Below are positions 1 to 7,653 of a stretch of DNA of 16,107 nucleotides, piece by piece. Position 1 is the stretch's first letter; the number at the start of each line of letters is the position of its first letter. The notes under the pieces are model-generated. The model made no database searches and had not been told where the DNA came from. It saw nothing but the letters and a program-made list of their open reading frames with translations. Source of the DNA: Baffinella frigidus (lineage: Eukaryota; Cryptophyceae; Cryptomonadales; Baffinellaceae); contig MU647125.1 in assembly GCA_026770585.1 (NCBI GenBank), positions 143,540-159,646 on the forward strand. Reading direction: 5' to 3'. Made by a program: the position numbers and the translations under genes.

Positions 1-118
1 AGAAGAAGAAGAAGAAGAAGAAGAAGAAGAAGAAGAAGAAGAAGAAGAACAAGAACAAGAACAAGAACAAGAACAAGAACAAGAACAAGAACAAGAACAA
101 GAACAAGAACAAGAACAA
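1..118. repeat. (AGA)n / (AAGAAC)n microsatellite
   Basis: A pure AGA trinucleotide run to about base 48 passes directly into about eleven AAGAAC hexamers, then into a short AGT run. It is simple-sequence DNA cut by the window edge, so its full length is unknown. The hexamer is the trinucleotide with one A-to-C change fixed every second unit, so it arose by expansion of a mutated dimer. A short inverted repeat, CTACAGGT/ACCTGTAG, lies just after it (131-138 and 162-169). Confidence 0.95.
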
Positions 119-240
119 GTAGTAGTAGTGCTACAGGTGGATCTATTAGGTGTCGGGACTAACCTGTAGTAGTGCTGCCGGGCGCCAGCGTACCGATGTT
201 CTGCCATGTGCGCATTCGCCAGCAGGAAATACGCCTGCTT

Positions 241-390
241 TCGGGTTTAGGTTTCAGGTTTTAGGGTTTAGGTTTTAGGGTTTAGGCTTTCGGTTTTGGG
301 GGTTAGGGTTCGGGTTTTAGGGTTGAGGGTTCAGGGTTTAGGGTTTAGGGTTCAGGGTTTGGGGTTTGGGGTTTGGGGTTGAGGTTTTAA
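241..390 (+). repeat. Telomere-like heptamer array, G-rich on plus
   Basis: Degenerate TTTAGGG-type units (TTTAGGG, TTCAGGG, TTTTGGG, TTTGGGG) run for about 150 bases with the G-strand on plus. It faces a second array at 592-712 in the opposite orientation. No gene is visible. Confidence 0.85.
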
Positions 391-403
391 GGGGGAACAG
401 GAA

Positions 404-537
404 GGTCAAGGGTCACAAAAGACTTGACACGATAGTGGGACGCGATGTTCGGGTACGAACTAATCCGGGTACATGTTCAATTTTTTATTCACAAGCAGGA
501 AATACGCCTGCTCGGGTCAAGGGCCACAAAAGACTTG
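404..537. repeat. Short direct repeats between two opposed telomere-like arrays
   Basis: A 23-base block (GGTCAAGGG.CACAAAAGACTTG) occurs at 404-426 and again at 515-537 with one difference. A second 19-base block beginning AGCAGGAAATACGCC occurs at 221-239 and 494-512; its ends, AGCAGG and CCTGCT, can pair as a hairpin. The first pair lies between the telomere-like arrays, the second spans one of them. No coding potential was recognised; the reading frame at 366-614 is made largely of heptamer repeats. Confidence 0.7.
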
Positions 538-591
538 TCACCGGCAAAACGTCTGTAACACGTCTCCCTGGAGTGGTCGAAATCCTAAACC

Positions 592-712
592 CACGCCCAA
601 ATCCTAAACCCTAAACCCGAAACCCGAAACCTGAAACCCTGAACCCTCATCCCTGAACTCTAAACCCTAAACCCTAAACCCGAAACCCGAAACCCTAAAC
701 ACCTAAACCAGG
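592..712 (-). repeat. Telomere-like heptamer array, C-rich on plus
   Basis: CCCTAAA, CCCGAAA and CCCTGAA units with the C-strand on plus, about 120 bases. With the array at 241-390 this gives a (TTTAGGG)n...(CCCTAAA)n head-to-head arrangement around a spacer of about 200 bases. Confidence 0.85.
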
Positions 713-1271
713 GTGGTAATCCCAGGCTGAAAACACCGCTCGCTCGGCCTCCACCCACACGGTGGGCTTCGAGGGTTTCGGGACCCCTAGATTTAGCGGT
801 AACGTGACCAAATTTGCAATATGAAATCCTTCAAGTTAAGTGCCCACAGGGCAAGTTGACTTTTGATGAAAGGTCCGTAGTCCACCGTGTGGACAGCGGG
901 CTTCGCAGATCGGTCCATGTGAAACCTCCGTGGTACTAATCAACAATTGCTCGGGTACAAAGACATCTTACCAACGGATATTCCGGCCGGATTTCTGGCG
1001 TCGAACTTTCCTCCAGCCCACAGTGTGGCCGGAGAGCACCCCGAGCGCCCCAAGAGCTTTGAAAGAAATTTTGAAAATTCGTGTGGGATGGCTTTGGAAA
1101 TTTTGTGTAGGACGCGCCTCTGCGGCGGACGCGGTGAGCTCACTGTGCGGGTTAGCGATTAGCTAATTGTGTGTGGGATGATGGCGGGGGGACGTGCCTC
1201 CGCGGCGGACGTGTTGTCTCCTCCGATCCGCGCGCCGACCAGCGCGTGCCTTGCCGCCTCGTCCTGAAACG
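713..1271. other. No gene recognised; imperfect local duplication
   Basis: Several overlapping open frames exist on both strands around 930-1166 but none looks like protein. A block with GTGTGGGATG and CTCTGCGGCGGACG near 1081-1130 recurs imperfectly near 1170-1212, which accounts for part of the stretch. The phrase CCAGCGCGTGCC...CCGCCTCGTCCTGAAA near 1239-1269 recurs at about 1556-1586 and in part at 1716-1742. Confidence 0.5.
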
Positions 1272-1457
1272 ACGCCAGGTCATAAGTCAGAATTTCAGGA
1301 CGCAACGGTTCGTTTCGTGGTACTAAATGGTACGTAGCCACCATCGATTTCGCAGCTCCTCGTCCTTTCCACGTCCGATCCGAATACAAAATTTCGGATC
1401 CGGGTACAACCTTTAAAATAAAACTTGTATCTGACGTTATGAGTTACGACCTGGCGT
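1272..1457. mobile_element. Candidate foldback element (ACGCCAGGTC termini)
   Basis: The left end ACGCCAGGTCATAAGTCA (from 1272) is roughly repeated in reverse complement at the right end (TGAGTTACGACCTGGCGT, ending 1457). An internal perfect 8-base inverted pair, GATCCGAA/TTCGGATC, lies at 1377-1384 and 1393-1400. It carries no ORF and no clear target duplication. A MITE is the best reading, with modest support. Confidence 0.45.
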
Positions 1458-1459
1458 GG

Positions 1460-1873
1460 AACACGCCTTGCGGTTCAGAGAATGCTGAGGCGGTCCGGCA
1501 TACGGTCGATGAGACTTTTGGATCACTCAACTGAAGGCTCGAGGGTATCAAAGAGGCCAGCGCGTGCCGAGCCGCCTTGTCCTGAAATGTCCGCGCTGGC
1601 TCAGTAGAGCCGATGTGGTCGGACTTGGCCAAATCCAACTTCCAACTTACAGGATGCGAACTTCTAGATGGACCCTTTGGATATGTAGTGATTTAAATTC
1701 AAATTGTGTAGTACAAATGCCTTGCCGCCTCGTCCTGAAACACGCCTTGCGGTTCAGAGAATGCTGAGGCGGTCCGGCATACGGCAGATAAGACTTTTGG
1801 ATCACTCAACTCAAGGCTCGAGAGTAATAAAGAGACCATCCCTCATCCTGAAACATCCGCTCTGACCCAGTGC
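1460..1873. repeat. 279-base-period direct repeat
   Basis: The block from AACACGCCTTGCGGTTCAG at 1460 is repeated at 1739. Identity is near complete for about 45 bases and then drifts (TCGATGAGAC against CAGATAAGAC) through to roughly 1604 and 1873. The two copies are separated by a partial MITE (1618-1715). No convincing protein is encoded. Confidence 0.75.
1618..1715. mobile_element. Single-arm remnant of the 7431-7646 MITE family
   Basis: GGACTTGGCC near 1619, GCGAACTTCTAGATGGACCC at 1656-1675, and ATTTAAATTCAAATT in the following loop match the left arm and loop of the long foldback at 7431-7646. The right arm is absent. It ends at the edge of the second 279-base repeat copy, so arm loss may be linked to that duplication. 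Confidence 0.65.
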
Positions 1874-1980
1874 TGGGTTCGCGATACAAATCCGTCGATT
1901 CCCCGCATCTGGGTTCCGCATTAAATACATTTAGAGGCCGAGTAGATCACAGTGCTTCTCTCGGGAGGGCTAGCGGAAGG

Positions 1981-2122
1981 CCACCAGCCATCCCAAGTGG
2001 CTGAAATTGCGCCCTGGAAGGTCTTGGATTTTACCTTGGATCGGGTTTGAATCCGACCCCGGTCCAAGGTAAAATCGAAAATGCCCCAGAGCACTATTTG
2101 AGCCACCTCCAAGGGCTAGTGG
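1981..2122. mobile_element. Foldback MITE-like element, about 142 bases
   Basis: Two long imperfect arms: the left runs CCACCAGCC...AAGTGGCTGAAAT...GGATTTTACCTTGGATCGGG, and the right is its approximate reverse complement (CCCCGGTCCAAGGTAAAATC...AGCCACCTCC...CTAGTGG). The best-conserved part is next to the loop (GATTTTACCTTGGA). No ORF, so non-autonomous if it is a transposon. The next foldback starts six bases later. Confidence 0.7.
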
Positions 2123-2127
2123 GGAGA

Positions 2128-2305
2128 CCTTGGTTACGCAAGCTTCCAGCCCTGTGGAGCTTTTCTGGGACCTGAAGCGGATCAAATCCCCTCTACGCTC
2201 ACCCTTTTTTCAGACTTTGAAAAAAATCAGGCCCCGAAAAGAGATTTGGTCCGCTTCAGGTCCCAGATAGGCCCCCAGGGCTGGACGGTTCCGTAACTAA
2301 CCTGG
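2128..2305. mobile_element. Foldback MITE-like element, about 178 bases
   Basis: The arms contain TCCAGCCCTG and CTGGGACCTGAAGCGGA (left, to about 2190) and their reverse complements TCCGCTTCAGGTCCCAG and CAGGGCTGGA (right, from about 2243). The outermost bases CC.TGGTTACG and CGTAACTAACCTGG also pair imperfectly. The loop is T- and A-rich. No coding capacity. Confidence 0.7.
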
Positions 2306-2381
2306 TTGCTTCCGCGGGAGTAGACTTCGGAGAGGAGGCACCATGCTTTGACGCGCCCTGGGTCGCGCATTGCGTACCTGG

Positions 2382-2845
2382 TTCAGGGTTGAGGGTTGAG
2401 GGTTTGGGTTTTGGGGTTTAGGTTTTGGGGTTTGGGGTTTCCGGTTTGGGGTTTGGGGTTTGGGGGGTGGGGTTTAGGGGTTTAGAGTTTAGGGTTTAGG
2501 TTTTAGGGTGTGGGGTTTGGGGTTTGGGGTTTAGGGTTTACGGTTTACGGTTTAGAGTTTAGGGTTTAGGGTTTAGGGTTAGGGTTTAGGGTTTGGGGGT
2601 TAGGGGTTAGGGTTTAGGGTTTAGGATTTAGGATTTAGGGTTTAGGGTTTCGGGTTTAGGGGTGAGGGGTTAGGGGCGAGGGGTTTAGAGTTTAGGGTTT
2701 AGGGTGTGGGGTGTGGGGTTAAGGGTTTGGGTTGAAGGGTTCAGGGATTTGGATTTAGGGGTTAGGGGTTGAGGGGTTAGAGGTTAGGGGTTAGGGGTTT
2801 GGAGTTTAGGGTTTAGGGTGCAGGGTTTAGGGTTTAGGATTGGAG
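2382..2845 (+). repeat. Telomere-like heptamer array, 460 bases, G-rich on plus
   Basis: This is one of the longest heptamer tracts in the window: TTTAGGG, TTTGGGG, TTGAGGG, TTTACGG and TTAGGGG units with frequent phase slips. Its right end reaches a small GC-rich possible coding segment on minus (2834-2929); read on that strand the array would be C-rich and downstream of the segment. Confidence 0.9.
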
Positions 2846-2929
2846 GGGGGCGCACTGCTGGAAGCAAGAACGCGCCTCCTGCATCATCCCTCTTCGCCCG
2901 TAGTCGAACGCATTCTCCCACACCTTCAT
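2834..2929 (-). CDS. Possible small exon (31 codons), unknown protein
   Basis: Read on minus from ATG at 2929 the frame gives MKVWENAFDYGRRGMM, then QEARSCFQQ, then a stop inside the telomere-like array at 2836-2834. Composition looks protein-like and GC rises relative to the AT-rich flank. A GTGCGC donor occurs right after the QEARSCFQ stretch; the same donor hexamer is proposed for the exon ending at 14225. If real it is one exon with a telomere-like intron behind it. The family was not recognised and no upstream partner exon was found. A frame beginning at about 2990 also crosses it and cannot be excluded. Confidence 0.25.
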   Translation of the reverse strand: MKVWENAFDYGRRGMMQEARSCFQQCAPLQS

Positions 2930-3123
2930 CCGGGGAAATGTTAAATTTAAAATAAAATAGCCTATCAAACCGGATGGTGGCCCTATTCAAATTTTCTTAG
3001 GGCCCTAATTAACCCTCGTCCAACTCCTATGAACAAATAGGGATCCGTTTTCTTTCAAATCAAACAATTCCCCGGATTAACCTGCACGCACGAAGTGGGT
3101 CATGTTGAGGCTGGAGTTTGCCA

Positions 3124-3170
3124 ATTTCCTGGGGCGACACCCTCGATTAGAAGGTGCCGCCCCAGGAAAT
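3124..3170. repeat. 18-base-stem hairpin
   Basis: ATTTCCTGGGGCGACACC (3124-3141) and GGTGCCGCCCCAGGAAAT (3153-3170) pair with one mismatch around an 11-base loop. It may be the core of a small foldback element. No flanking ORF suggests a terminator role. Confidence 0.7.
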
Positions 3171-3221
3171 GAGTCAAGCGTTCTCCCACAGCTGCACACA
3201 GCATAAGCAGGATCAAGCTGT

Positions 3222-3399
3222 GACGTTATGGAAACCGGATCTGAAATCAGATTCGTAAAGCATCTCGTTCTGGGACAAATAATAAAACTTGAGGACTTGA
3301 AAACTCCAATCCGAGTTGCAAAAAGCTTCGAGTTTTAACATTTGTACCAGAACGAGTTGCTTTACGAATCCAATTTCGAATCCGGGTACTATCAACGTC
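3222..3399. mobile_element. Foldback MITE, 178 bases, GACGTT ends
   Basis: Arms of about 50 bases pair imperfectly: GACGTTAT...ATTCGTAAAGCATCTCGTTCTGG on the left, CCAGAACGAGTTGCTTTACGAAT...ATCAACGTC on the right. The inner 25 bases are best conserved. The loop holds AT-rich, non-coding DNA. No clear target duplication. Confidence 0.75.
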
Positions 3400-3412
3400 G
3401 CGTAGGTGTCAA

Positions 3413-3597
3413 CCCGAGTGAGGCAGAGCTAGAAGCCCCCCGTGTTTTGTAATTCCTAACTCAGCCTCGCTCTGGTTGACCGACTATTCGCACGTCGACG
3501 TGCTTGGTGTGTGGTACAAACAAATCCGTCGACTTTGGAGCGGAAAACAGCCCGGGCTCACCAAATTGGTGAGCCTAAATAGACGAGACAGAGCTAG
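3413..3597 (+). mobile_element. CTAGCTCTG-family MITE, first copy, plus an inverted solo end
   Basis: From about 3466 to 3597 this matches the element at 9779-9918: GACCGACTATTC, GTGCTTGGTGTG, ATCCGTCGACTTTGGAGCGG, CCCGGGCTCACCAAATTGG, CCTAAATAGAC, ending in CAGAGCTAG. It contains a perfect 21-base palindrome at 3555-3575 (GGCTCACCA-AAT-TGGTGAGCC). At 3413-3432 lies the family's terminal sequence in opposite orientation (CCCGAGTGAGGCAGAGCTAG), a solo terminal repeat. It also pairs with the start of the next copy at 3669-3686. Confidence 0.75.
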
Positions 3598-3667
3598 GAT
3601 ACCATAGTGATCCGTAAGTAATCTATCCATTGTAATCCATAGTAATCCATAGTAATCCAGCAGGATC

Positions 3668-3797
3668 AGGCTCTACCTCACTCGGGATGACCGACTATTC
3701 TCACGTTGACATGCTTGGTGTGCGGCACAAATCCGTCGACTTTGGAGCGGAAAACAGCCCGGGCTCACCAAATTGGTCAGCCTAAATAGACTGAGAC
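3668..3797 (+). mobile_element. CTAGCTCTG-family MITE, second copy, truncated right end
   Basis: Begins GGCTCTACCTCACTCGGG and continues GACCGACTATTCTCACGTTGACATGC, almost the same as the first copy over the next 100 bases. It stops after AAATAGACTGAGA, where the CCACCAACC element begins at 3798, so the right terminus was lost or replaced. Just before it, TAGTAATCCA repeats imperfectly at 3620-3660. Confidence 0.75.
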
Positions 3798-3923
3798 CCA
3801 CCAACCACAAGAAGAGAACCAAATCGAAGAATGGCAAACGTTGATTTTCCCTGCAGACTAAACCCTCAGGGATTATTCTGCAGGGGAAATCAAGTTTTGC
3901 TTTGGTCCACTTCTGGCTGGTGG
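3798..3923. mobile_element. CCACCAACC-family MITE, copy 1
   Basis: Starts CCACCAACCACAAGAAG and ends with its imperfect complement CTTCTGGCTGGTGG. The inner arms TTGATTTTCCCTGCAG (3841-3856) and CTGCAGGGGAAATCAA (3878-3893) pair with one mismatch. The termini match the elements at 11875-12013 and 14042-14210. Its right half forms the predicted C-terminus and stop of the minus-strand gene at 3873-4429. Confidence 0.75.
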
Positions 3924-4429
3924 CCGAGCTAGGAAATGGCAGACCTCCTCGATCTCCAGCTCCTCCACGCATCCTCCTGGCAGCTCATCTTCGGGGGACG
4001 CATCGAGCGGCGCCAACGCTACCGCGGGCTCCTGATCACCGACAGGGGTGGGGGTGAGGGGTCGAGTGCCACGGATGGAGAGGTGCCCCGCGCGGAAGGC
4101 GAGCCTGACCGATGGTTCTACCAAAGCGGGATCCGCGACCGCGGAGGGCTCAGGAAGCAAGGAATCCGCGTAGTCCCGGTCCCGGTTGGCTGGGATCTGT
4201 TCTCGCAAGCCGCCGGTTGGCAGGGCACGCAGGCAGTGGCCACGTGGCGGCAGAAAGCACGAACAAGGAAAGGGATCACCTCCTCTTGCCTGGAGCAGTG
4301 CACCGCTGCAGCGAGCACGGCCCAGAACAGGACACGCTTTACGACGAGAGATGTTCCGTGCCAGCGCACCCACCTCCTCTGGGGATGCCGCCTGCTACCA
4401 ACCGGCACAGGCGTGTCGCGGTTTTCCAT
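3873..4429 (-). CDS. Probable two-exon gene, unknown, possibly secreted or membrane-anchored
   Basis: Two long minus-strand frames in a GC-rich block fit one gene. Exon 1 would start at ATG 4429 (MENRDTPVPVGSRRHPQRR...) and includes a hydrophobic stretch, VKRVLFWAVLAAAVHCS, at about residues 29-46; it reads like an internal signal-anchor or a signal peptide with a long lead. A donor GAG|GTGATC after HCSRQEE and an acceptor ACAG|ATCCCAGCC remove about 80 bases with both sites in phase 0. Exon 2 encodes an acidic stretch (IPANRDRDYADSLLPEP..., EDELPGGCVEELEIEEVCHFL). The last 17 or so codons and the TAA lie in the 3798-3923 MITE. A plus-strand frame is also open at 3936-4454 but is less protein-like. 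The family was not recognised, and the start and splice sites are inferred. Confidence 0.45.
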
Positions 4430-5286
4430 CCCGAGATTTCTGAAGCCACCGTGAAGATCTGTGATTTTTTTTGAGGGTGGAAAAGCACAAACAGGTTATT
4501 TAGCGGGAAATCCAGAAAGTGTCAATAAGTGAAACAGAAGGGCTTTTCTCGCACTGCAACGTGGGGGGCCTAGGTGGTGGAGGGGTTTTCTGCTCTCCTC
4601 GCGTGGTATAAGTGGCCCGCAAGGAGAGTGGTCCACATATTTTTGCCCAGTCCGGGGCAACTGTGTGTGGCTTAGGCAGGGGCCCCACGCAACGGGGTGC
4701 TCTGCATAAGTGGAGACATCGGGGAGTAATACGTTGACCGAGGGGCCGAAAGGTTCATCGGGTTTTAACGACGCTCCTTGGTGGCTCCCTTATATGCGTA
4801 GTGGCAGTTACTTGACTAAGACTTCGACTTGTGATAACCCTGAACGAAGTCTAAGCTCGCCTCATTTCTTGCACCGTGCATTTTCACTTTCGAATAAAGT
4901 CAATAAGTGTTAAGAAATGGCTCCAGTGTCACGGACTATGATGCCTCCAACTTTTCTGCCCCAGCTTGAACCAAAAAAACAAATCTCGCAAAGTTGTAGG
5001 CCTTGAAAACCTGAGCATCTTTGTTGGAACAAGGTTTTTGCGAGGAGGGGGGGAAGGGTGTGCAAACCCAGATGCGGTGGTTTTGGGGGAGTCGTATTTT
5101 GAGTGTGTTTGCGGGCCTCTGATGCCCCAGATTCATTCAGCAGAATTGAAGAGGACCTTTTGAAGATTCCAGAACCGTCGAGAAAAGTGAAATGAGCGCA
5201 GGGGGTCGAAAGTTACACCTAATCGAGCGCCCGACGGGACCGCCTCGGGACCAGGAAACGCCGCGAATCCTCGTTTTGAGTGCCCT
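4430..5286. other. Intergenic stretch, nothing firmly recognised
   Basis: A 67-codon plus frame at 4710-4913 (METSGSNTLTEG...) is open but without support. AGACTTCG (4819-4826) and CGAAGTCT (4845-4852) can form an 8-base stem. A run of Ts follows the minus gene's upstream side near 4463. No tRNA, snRNA or known repeat was identified. Confidence 0.4.
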
Positions 5287-5381
5287 CCCGTGCTTAATCC
5301 AAAAATGTGAAAACACATTTGTGGACGAACTTTTCATTCTGTTTCACAAATGTGTTCTCTGATTTTTGGATTAGGCACGGG
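5287..5381. mobile_element. Foldback MITE-like element, 95 bases
   Basis: CCCGTGCTTAATCCAAAAAT...AACACATTTGTG on the left pairs with CACAAATGTGTT...ATTTTTGGATTAGGCACGGG on the right. The outer 20 bases differ by one base and the inner ones by small changes. Short, AT-rich loop. No coding capacity. Confidence 0.75.
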
Positions 5382-5432
5382 AAGATCATGTCCCTACGCA
5401 AAAGCCCTGCTTCTCCACCCTCTTTTTTTTAG

Positions 5433-5551
5433 CCGGTTCCACGGCCGGGGCTGGATGCGATCCGAAAGGACGCAGGGCCATCCTGCAGAACCAATTGCAG
5501 TGTCTGCACATGGTGGGAGTTGAAAGGACCTTGAGGTCTTTTAGGTTTTAA
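5433..5551 (+). pseudogene. Exon-like fragment, GCDPKG peptide family, copy 1
   Basis: A good acceptor (C/T-rich tract with eight Ts then AG at 5431-5432) opens a frame reading GSTAGAGCDPKGRRAILQNQ, then LQCLHMVGVERTLRSFRF, then TAA at 5549-5551. The minus strand at 7654-7759 encodes a clear relative (TGCDPKGSMAFLQNKFRC). Conservation at the protein level (GCDPKG..A.LQN...C..M.G..RT) between oppositely oriented copies suggests real coding ancestry. The family was not identified; the CG.GC-like cysteines in the second copy recall hevein-type chitin-binding motifs only loosely. No other exon was found, so this is treated as a fragment. A hairpin, CTTTTAGGTT/AACCTAAAGG, overlaps the stop. Confidence 0.45.
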
Positions 5552-5640
5552 TTAACCTAAAGGACTTACAGGACCAAGCCTTTCTCTTATGAGATTGCTC
5601 TCTGCTTCCGTGTCCACCGGGGGTGAATTAAGAATTCCGG

Positions 5641-5726
5641 GCAGACCACACTAAATTGCACAAGCAGGCAGACCACACTAAATTGCATTGCACAAGCAGG
5701 CAGGCCACACTAAATTGCACAAACAA
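5641..5726. repeat. Three tandem copies of a 27-32-base unit
   Basis: GCAGACCACACTAAATTGCA with a CACAAGCAG tail occurs at 5641-5667, 5668-5699 (with an extra TTGCA) and 5700-5726 (with small changes). A local minisatellite of unknown role. Confidence 0.9.
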
Positions 5727-5956
5727 TCTGCGGAGCCCCTAAGGGGTCGACGTTTCCCAAAGAGAGTAAAGCACCCAAGTGCCTTGACACCGGGACTCCC
5801 GTGTAAGACTGTGAAGTAATAGTCATAGTCTTTGCCCGCACAAAAGCTACCTGGTTTATTTTCCGTCCTGGCACAATCCCCATCCATGTTTGGTTACAGT
5901 TTTGATACAAACTCTACCCGGGTTTAATTCACAGTTGCGAGGAGTTTGTGGTCAGA

Positions 5957-6029
5957 ACCGTACCTGATACAACCCCTGCTTGGTTTGTGAGAAGATAATC
6001 CTTCGCCTTAACCACTGAGCTATCCTTCC
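5957..6029 (-). ncRNA. tRNA-like or SINE-like sequence, probably not a functional tRNA
   Basis: On minus, GGATAGCTCAGTGGTTAAGG (6025-6006) is an excellent tRNA A-box/D-arm. About 45 bases on, GGTTGTATCAG is a partial match to the B-box consensus GGTTCRANNCC. The proposed 5' acceptor strand GGAAGGA has no complementary 3' strand and the anticodon stem does not fold well, so a tRNA pseudogene or a tRNA-derived SINE head is more likely than a working tRNA. The following 250 bases on minus (to about 5690) would be the SINE body if so, but no second copy occurs in the window. Confidence 0.3.
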
Positions 6030-6580
6030 AGATAAACTCCGTGACCAAAAGGGACATGGAGACACACCGGTCTCCGGGGAGTATATCTTCTCTCAGTTTG
6101 GTTACTACCCTGGAGACCAAAAAGCATAAAAGACCCTGATCAGGGGTAGGATGTCTCAGAAGTTGAGTAATAAAGGTCTTTTGATTGTAGACAAAAGGTC
6201 TCCCACTGAGGCATCTGTGCATGTACGCGTATCAAAGAAGGTCTCATTACGCCGAAAGCCTCGTTTCTCCGTGGAGCCCTCCTCTGCACACAGATTGATG
6301 TGACACGTTTGATGGCGTGGTGATGCTCCCAACATCAAAGCACCAAAGCACCACAGCACCAAGCCCGCCATTTCTGGGGTCTGTCAGTTGGAAACCCCAA
6401 ACCCTAAACCGAGCCCTTGGAACCCTCTGGAGTCGCAGGTGGTCCATTCTCACTTCCATTCACCGTTTCATTCACGTCTTTGCAAACGGTCTTGCGCCTA
6501 TCCATGTGTCAGTCATCTCTACCCCTCTACTATTTTCTCTCCTCCCGCAGTCCTCCCGCAGTTCCCTCTACCCCCTCTAT
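6030..6580. other. Intergenic stretch without a recognised gene
   Basis: Open frames of 70-100 codons on both strands look random. A palindrome, CCCTGATCAGGG, lies near 6133-6144, and CACCAAAG/CACCACAG/CACCAAG short repeats at 6340-6363. A single CCCTAAACC motif at about 6400 is the only telomere-like unit. Confidence 0.4.
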
Positions 6581-6853
6581 CCCGTAAGTGGCGGACGGGC
6601 GATTAATCGCCCCAACTCGTCCTAGGCAGGTCCTAGGGACCTACCGTAGGGCGTATGAACCTACTCGCCACCTAAGGGATATTTGTTCTCGACCCCCGCC
6701 CCTTATTTGCTCTCCTGCCGCATGTGAGTCATTTGCCACAGACACCTCTGTGGTCGCTGATCTAAACCCTGAATGGTCCTGCCAGCATCTACATGATACC
6801 TAACATCTATCGCGGACCGGGATATCTCGCGCATAAAACGCCGCCCTCCCCTA

Positions 6854-6970
6854 CAGGGGTACCTTGCTCATAAGAAACCGCCTCTCACTAGGACCCTACA
6901 GTAGGCCTATGCCTAGGGCCCTGTGGTGGTCCTAGGGGGTTGGGCGTTTCTTATGAGCGAGGTACCCCTG
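6854..6970. mobile_element. Foldback element with 29-base termini
   Basis: CAGGGGTACCTTGCTCATAA (extending to GAAACCGCC) at 6854-6882 pairs with GGGCGTTTC...TTATGAGCGAGGTACCCCTG ending 6970, with about three mismatches. The inner part is a run of smaller palindromes (CTAGGACCCTACAGTAGGCC, GGTCCTAGG). No ORF. Confidence 0.75.
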
Positions 6971-7350
6971 TACAGGACTCTACGGTGGTCCTAACGAGGA
7001 GGCGTCGCCACAAGAGCGAGGTGCCCCTGGGCCGGTGAGTGGCTGTTAACCCTCTCATAAGGAGGAGCACCCCCCTAGGACCCTACAGTCAGCCTATCTA
7101 TGGCCCTACGGTGGTCCTAGGGGGGGGGGGGGGCTCCTTCCGAAGACGGCACCCCTGTAAGTCTCTTCCAGGTTTAGGCTAAACCCTAAACCTGAACCCT
7201 AACCCCGAGTGGCGGCGCGGCTCAGAAGGAGAGAACGCCACCCTCTCCTCCATACAGTGTACAGGACCCTACGTGGGGTACCTCGCTCATAAAACGGCGC
7301 ACTCCCCTACATGCAGTCTACAGGACCCTGCGGTGGTCCGAAGGGGGTGA
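6971..7350. repeat. Cluster of degenerate CTAGGACCCTAC palindromes
   Basis: The core AGGACCCTAC..T followed by GGTGGTCC recurs near 6889-6937, 7076-7120 and 7261-7340, with terminal-like GAGCGAGGT or CTCGCTCAT phrases at 7016, 7033 and 7280. This looks like stacked, decayed relatives of the 6854-6970 element. A 14-G run lies at 7120-7133 and a short CCCTAAACC patch at 7167-7206. The phrase CTCAGAAGGAGAGAA appears at 7218 and 7350, a second copy of the tail of the exon-like block at 7352-7443. Confidence 0.55.
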
Positions 7351-7351
7351 C

Positions 7352-7443
7352 TCAGAAGGAGAGAAGGCGGAGCACGAGCTCGGCGACGTCGTTGGTCGCG
7401 AAGCACCTGCACCCCGCGAGAAGTTCGTCAAAATAGAGCCAAT
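7352..7443 (-). pseudogene. Exon-like fragment (YFDELLAGC...), unknown
   Basis: On minus, acceptor CTACCAG at 7450-7444 opens WLYFDELLAGCRCFATNDV then AELVLRLLSF and stop TGA at 7354-7352. Its first codons lie in the terminal arm of the 7431-7646 MITE, which would supply the splice acceptor. The peptide looks genuine (amphipathic AELVLRLLSF end), but no partner exon was proven. The tail (CTCTCCTTCTGA) is duplicated on minus near 7229-7218. It lies downstream, on the same strand, of the GCDPKG fragment at 7654-7759, so both may derive from one gene split by the MITE. Confidence 0.35.
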
Positions 7444-7646
7444 CTGGTAGGACTTGGCCAGCGCGAACTTCGAAGTTACAACATTGCGAACTTCTAGATG
7501 GACCCGTTTGGACATGTAGTATTTTAAATTCAAATTTTGCAGTGCAACTCATGGTGTTCACTAATAATTACGGTCCATCTAGAAGTTCGCAATCTTGTAA
7601 CTTCGAAGTTCGCTTTGGCCAAGTTCTACCAGATTGGCTCTACTTT
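7431..7646. mobile_element. Long foldback MITE, 216 bases with 75-base arms
   Basis: The left arm (7431-7505) starts AAATAGAGCCAATCTGGTAG and contains GCGAACTTCGAAGTTACAA and GCGAACTTCTAGATGGACC. The right arm (7572-7646) is its reverse complement with about six differences. The loop is AT-rich (TTTTAAATTCAAATTTTGC). The arms are among the best preserved in the window, so it is probably one of the younger elements. A one-arm relative is at 1618-1715. It separates two exon-like blocks on the minus strand. Confidence 0.85.
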
Positions 7647-7653
7647 AGGTCCT

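Noticed and set aside
1-720. A true chromosome end at the left of the window
   Set aside because: The outermost sequence is an AGA/AAGAAC microsatellite, not telomere repeat, and the arrays are degenerate and face each other.
3936-4454. 172-codon plus-strand frame
   Set aside because: Open but less protein-like than the minus strand, which has a hydrophobic segment, acidic region and in-phase splice sites.
4710-4913. 67-codon plus-strand frame (METSGSN...)
   Set aside because: No splice context, no homologue inside the window and ordinary length for a chance frame.
5957-6029. A functional tRNA gene
   Set aside because: The acceptor and anticodon stems do not pair, and the T-loop consensus is incomplete.
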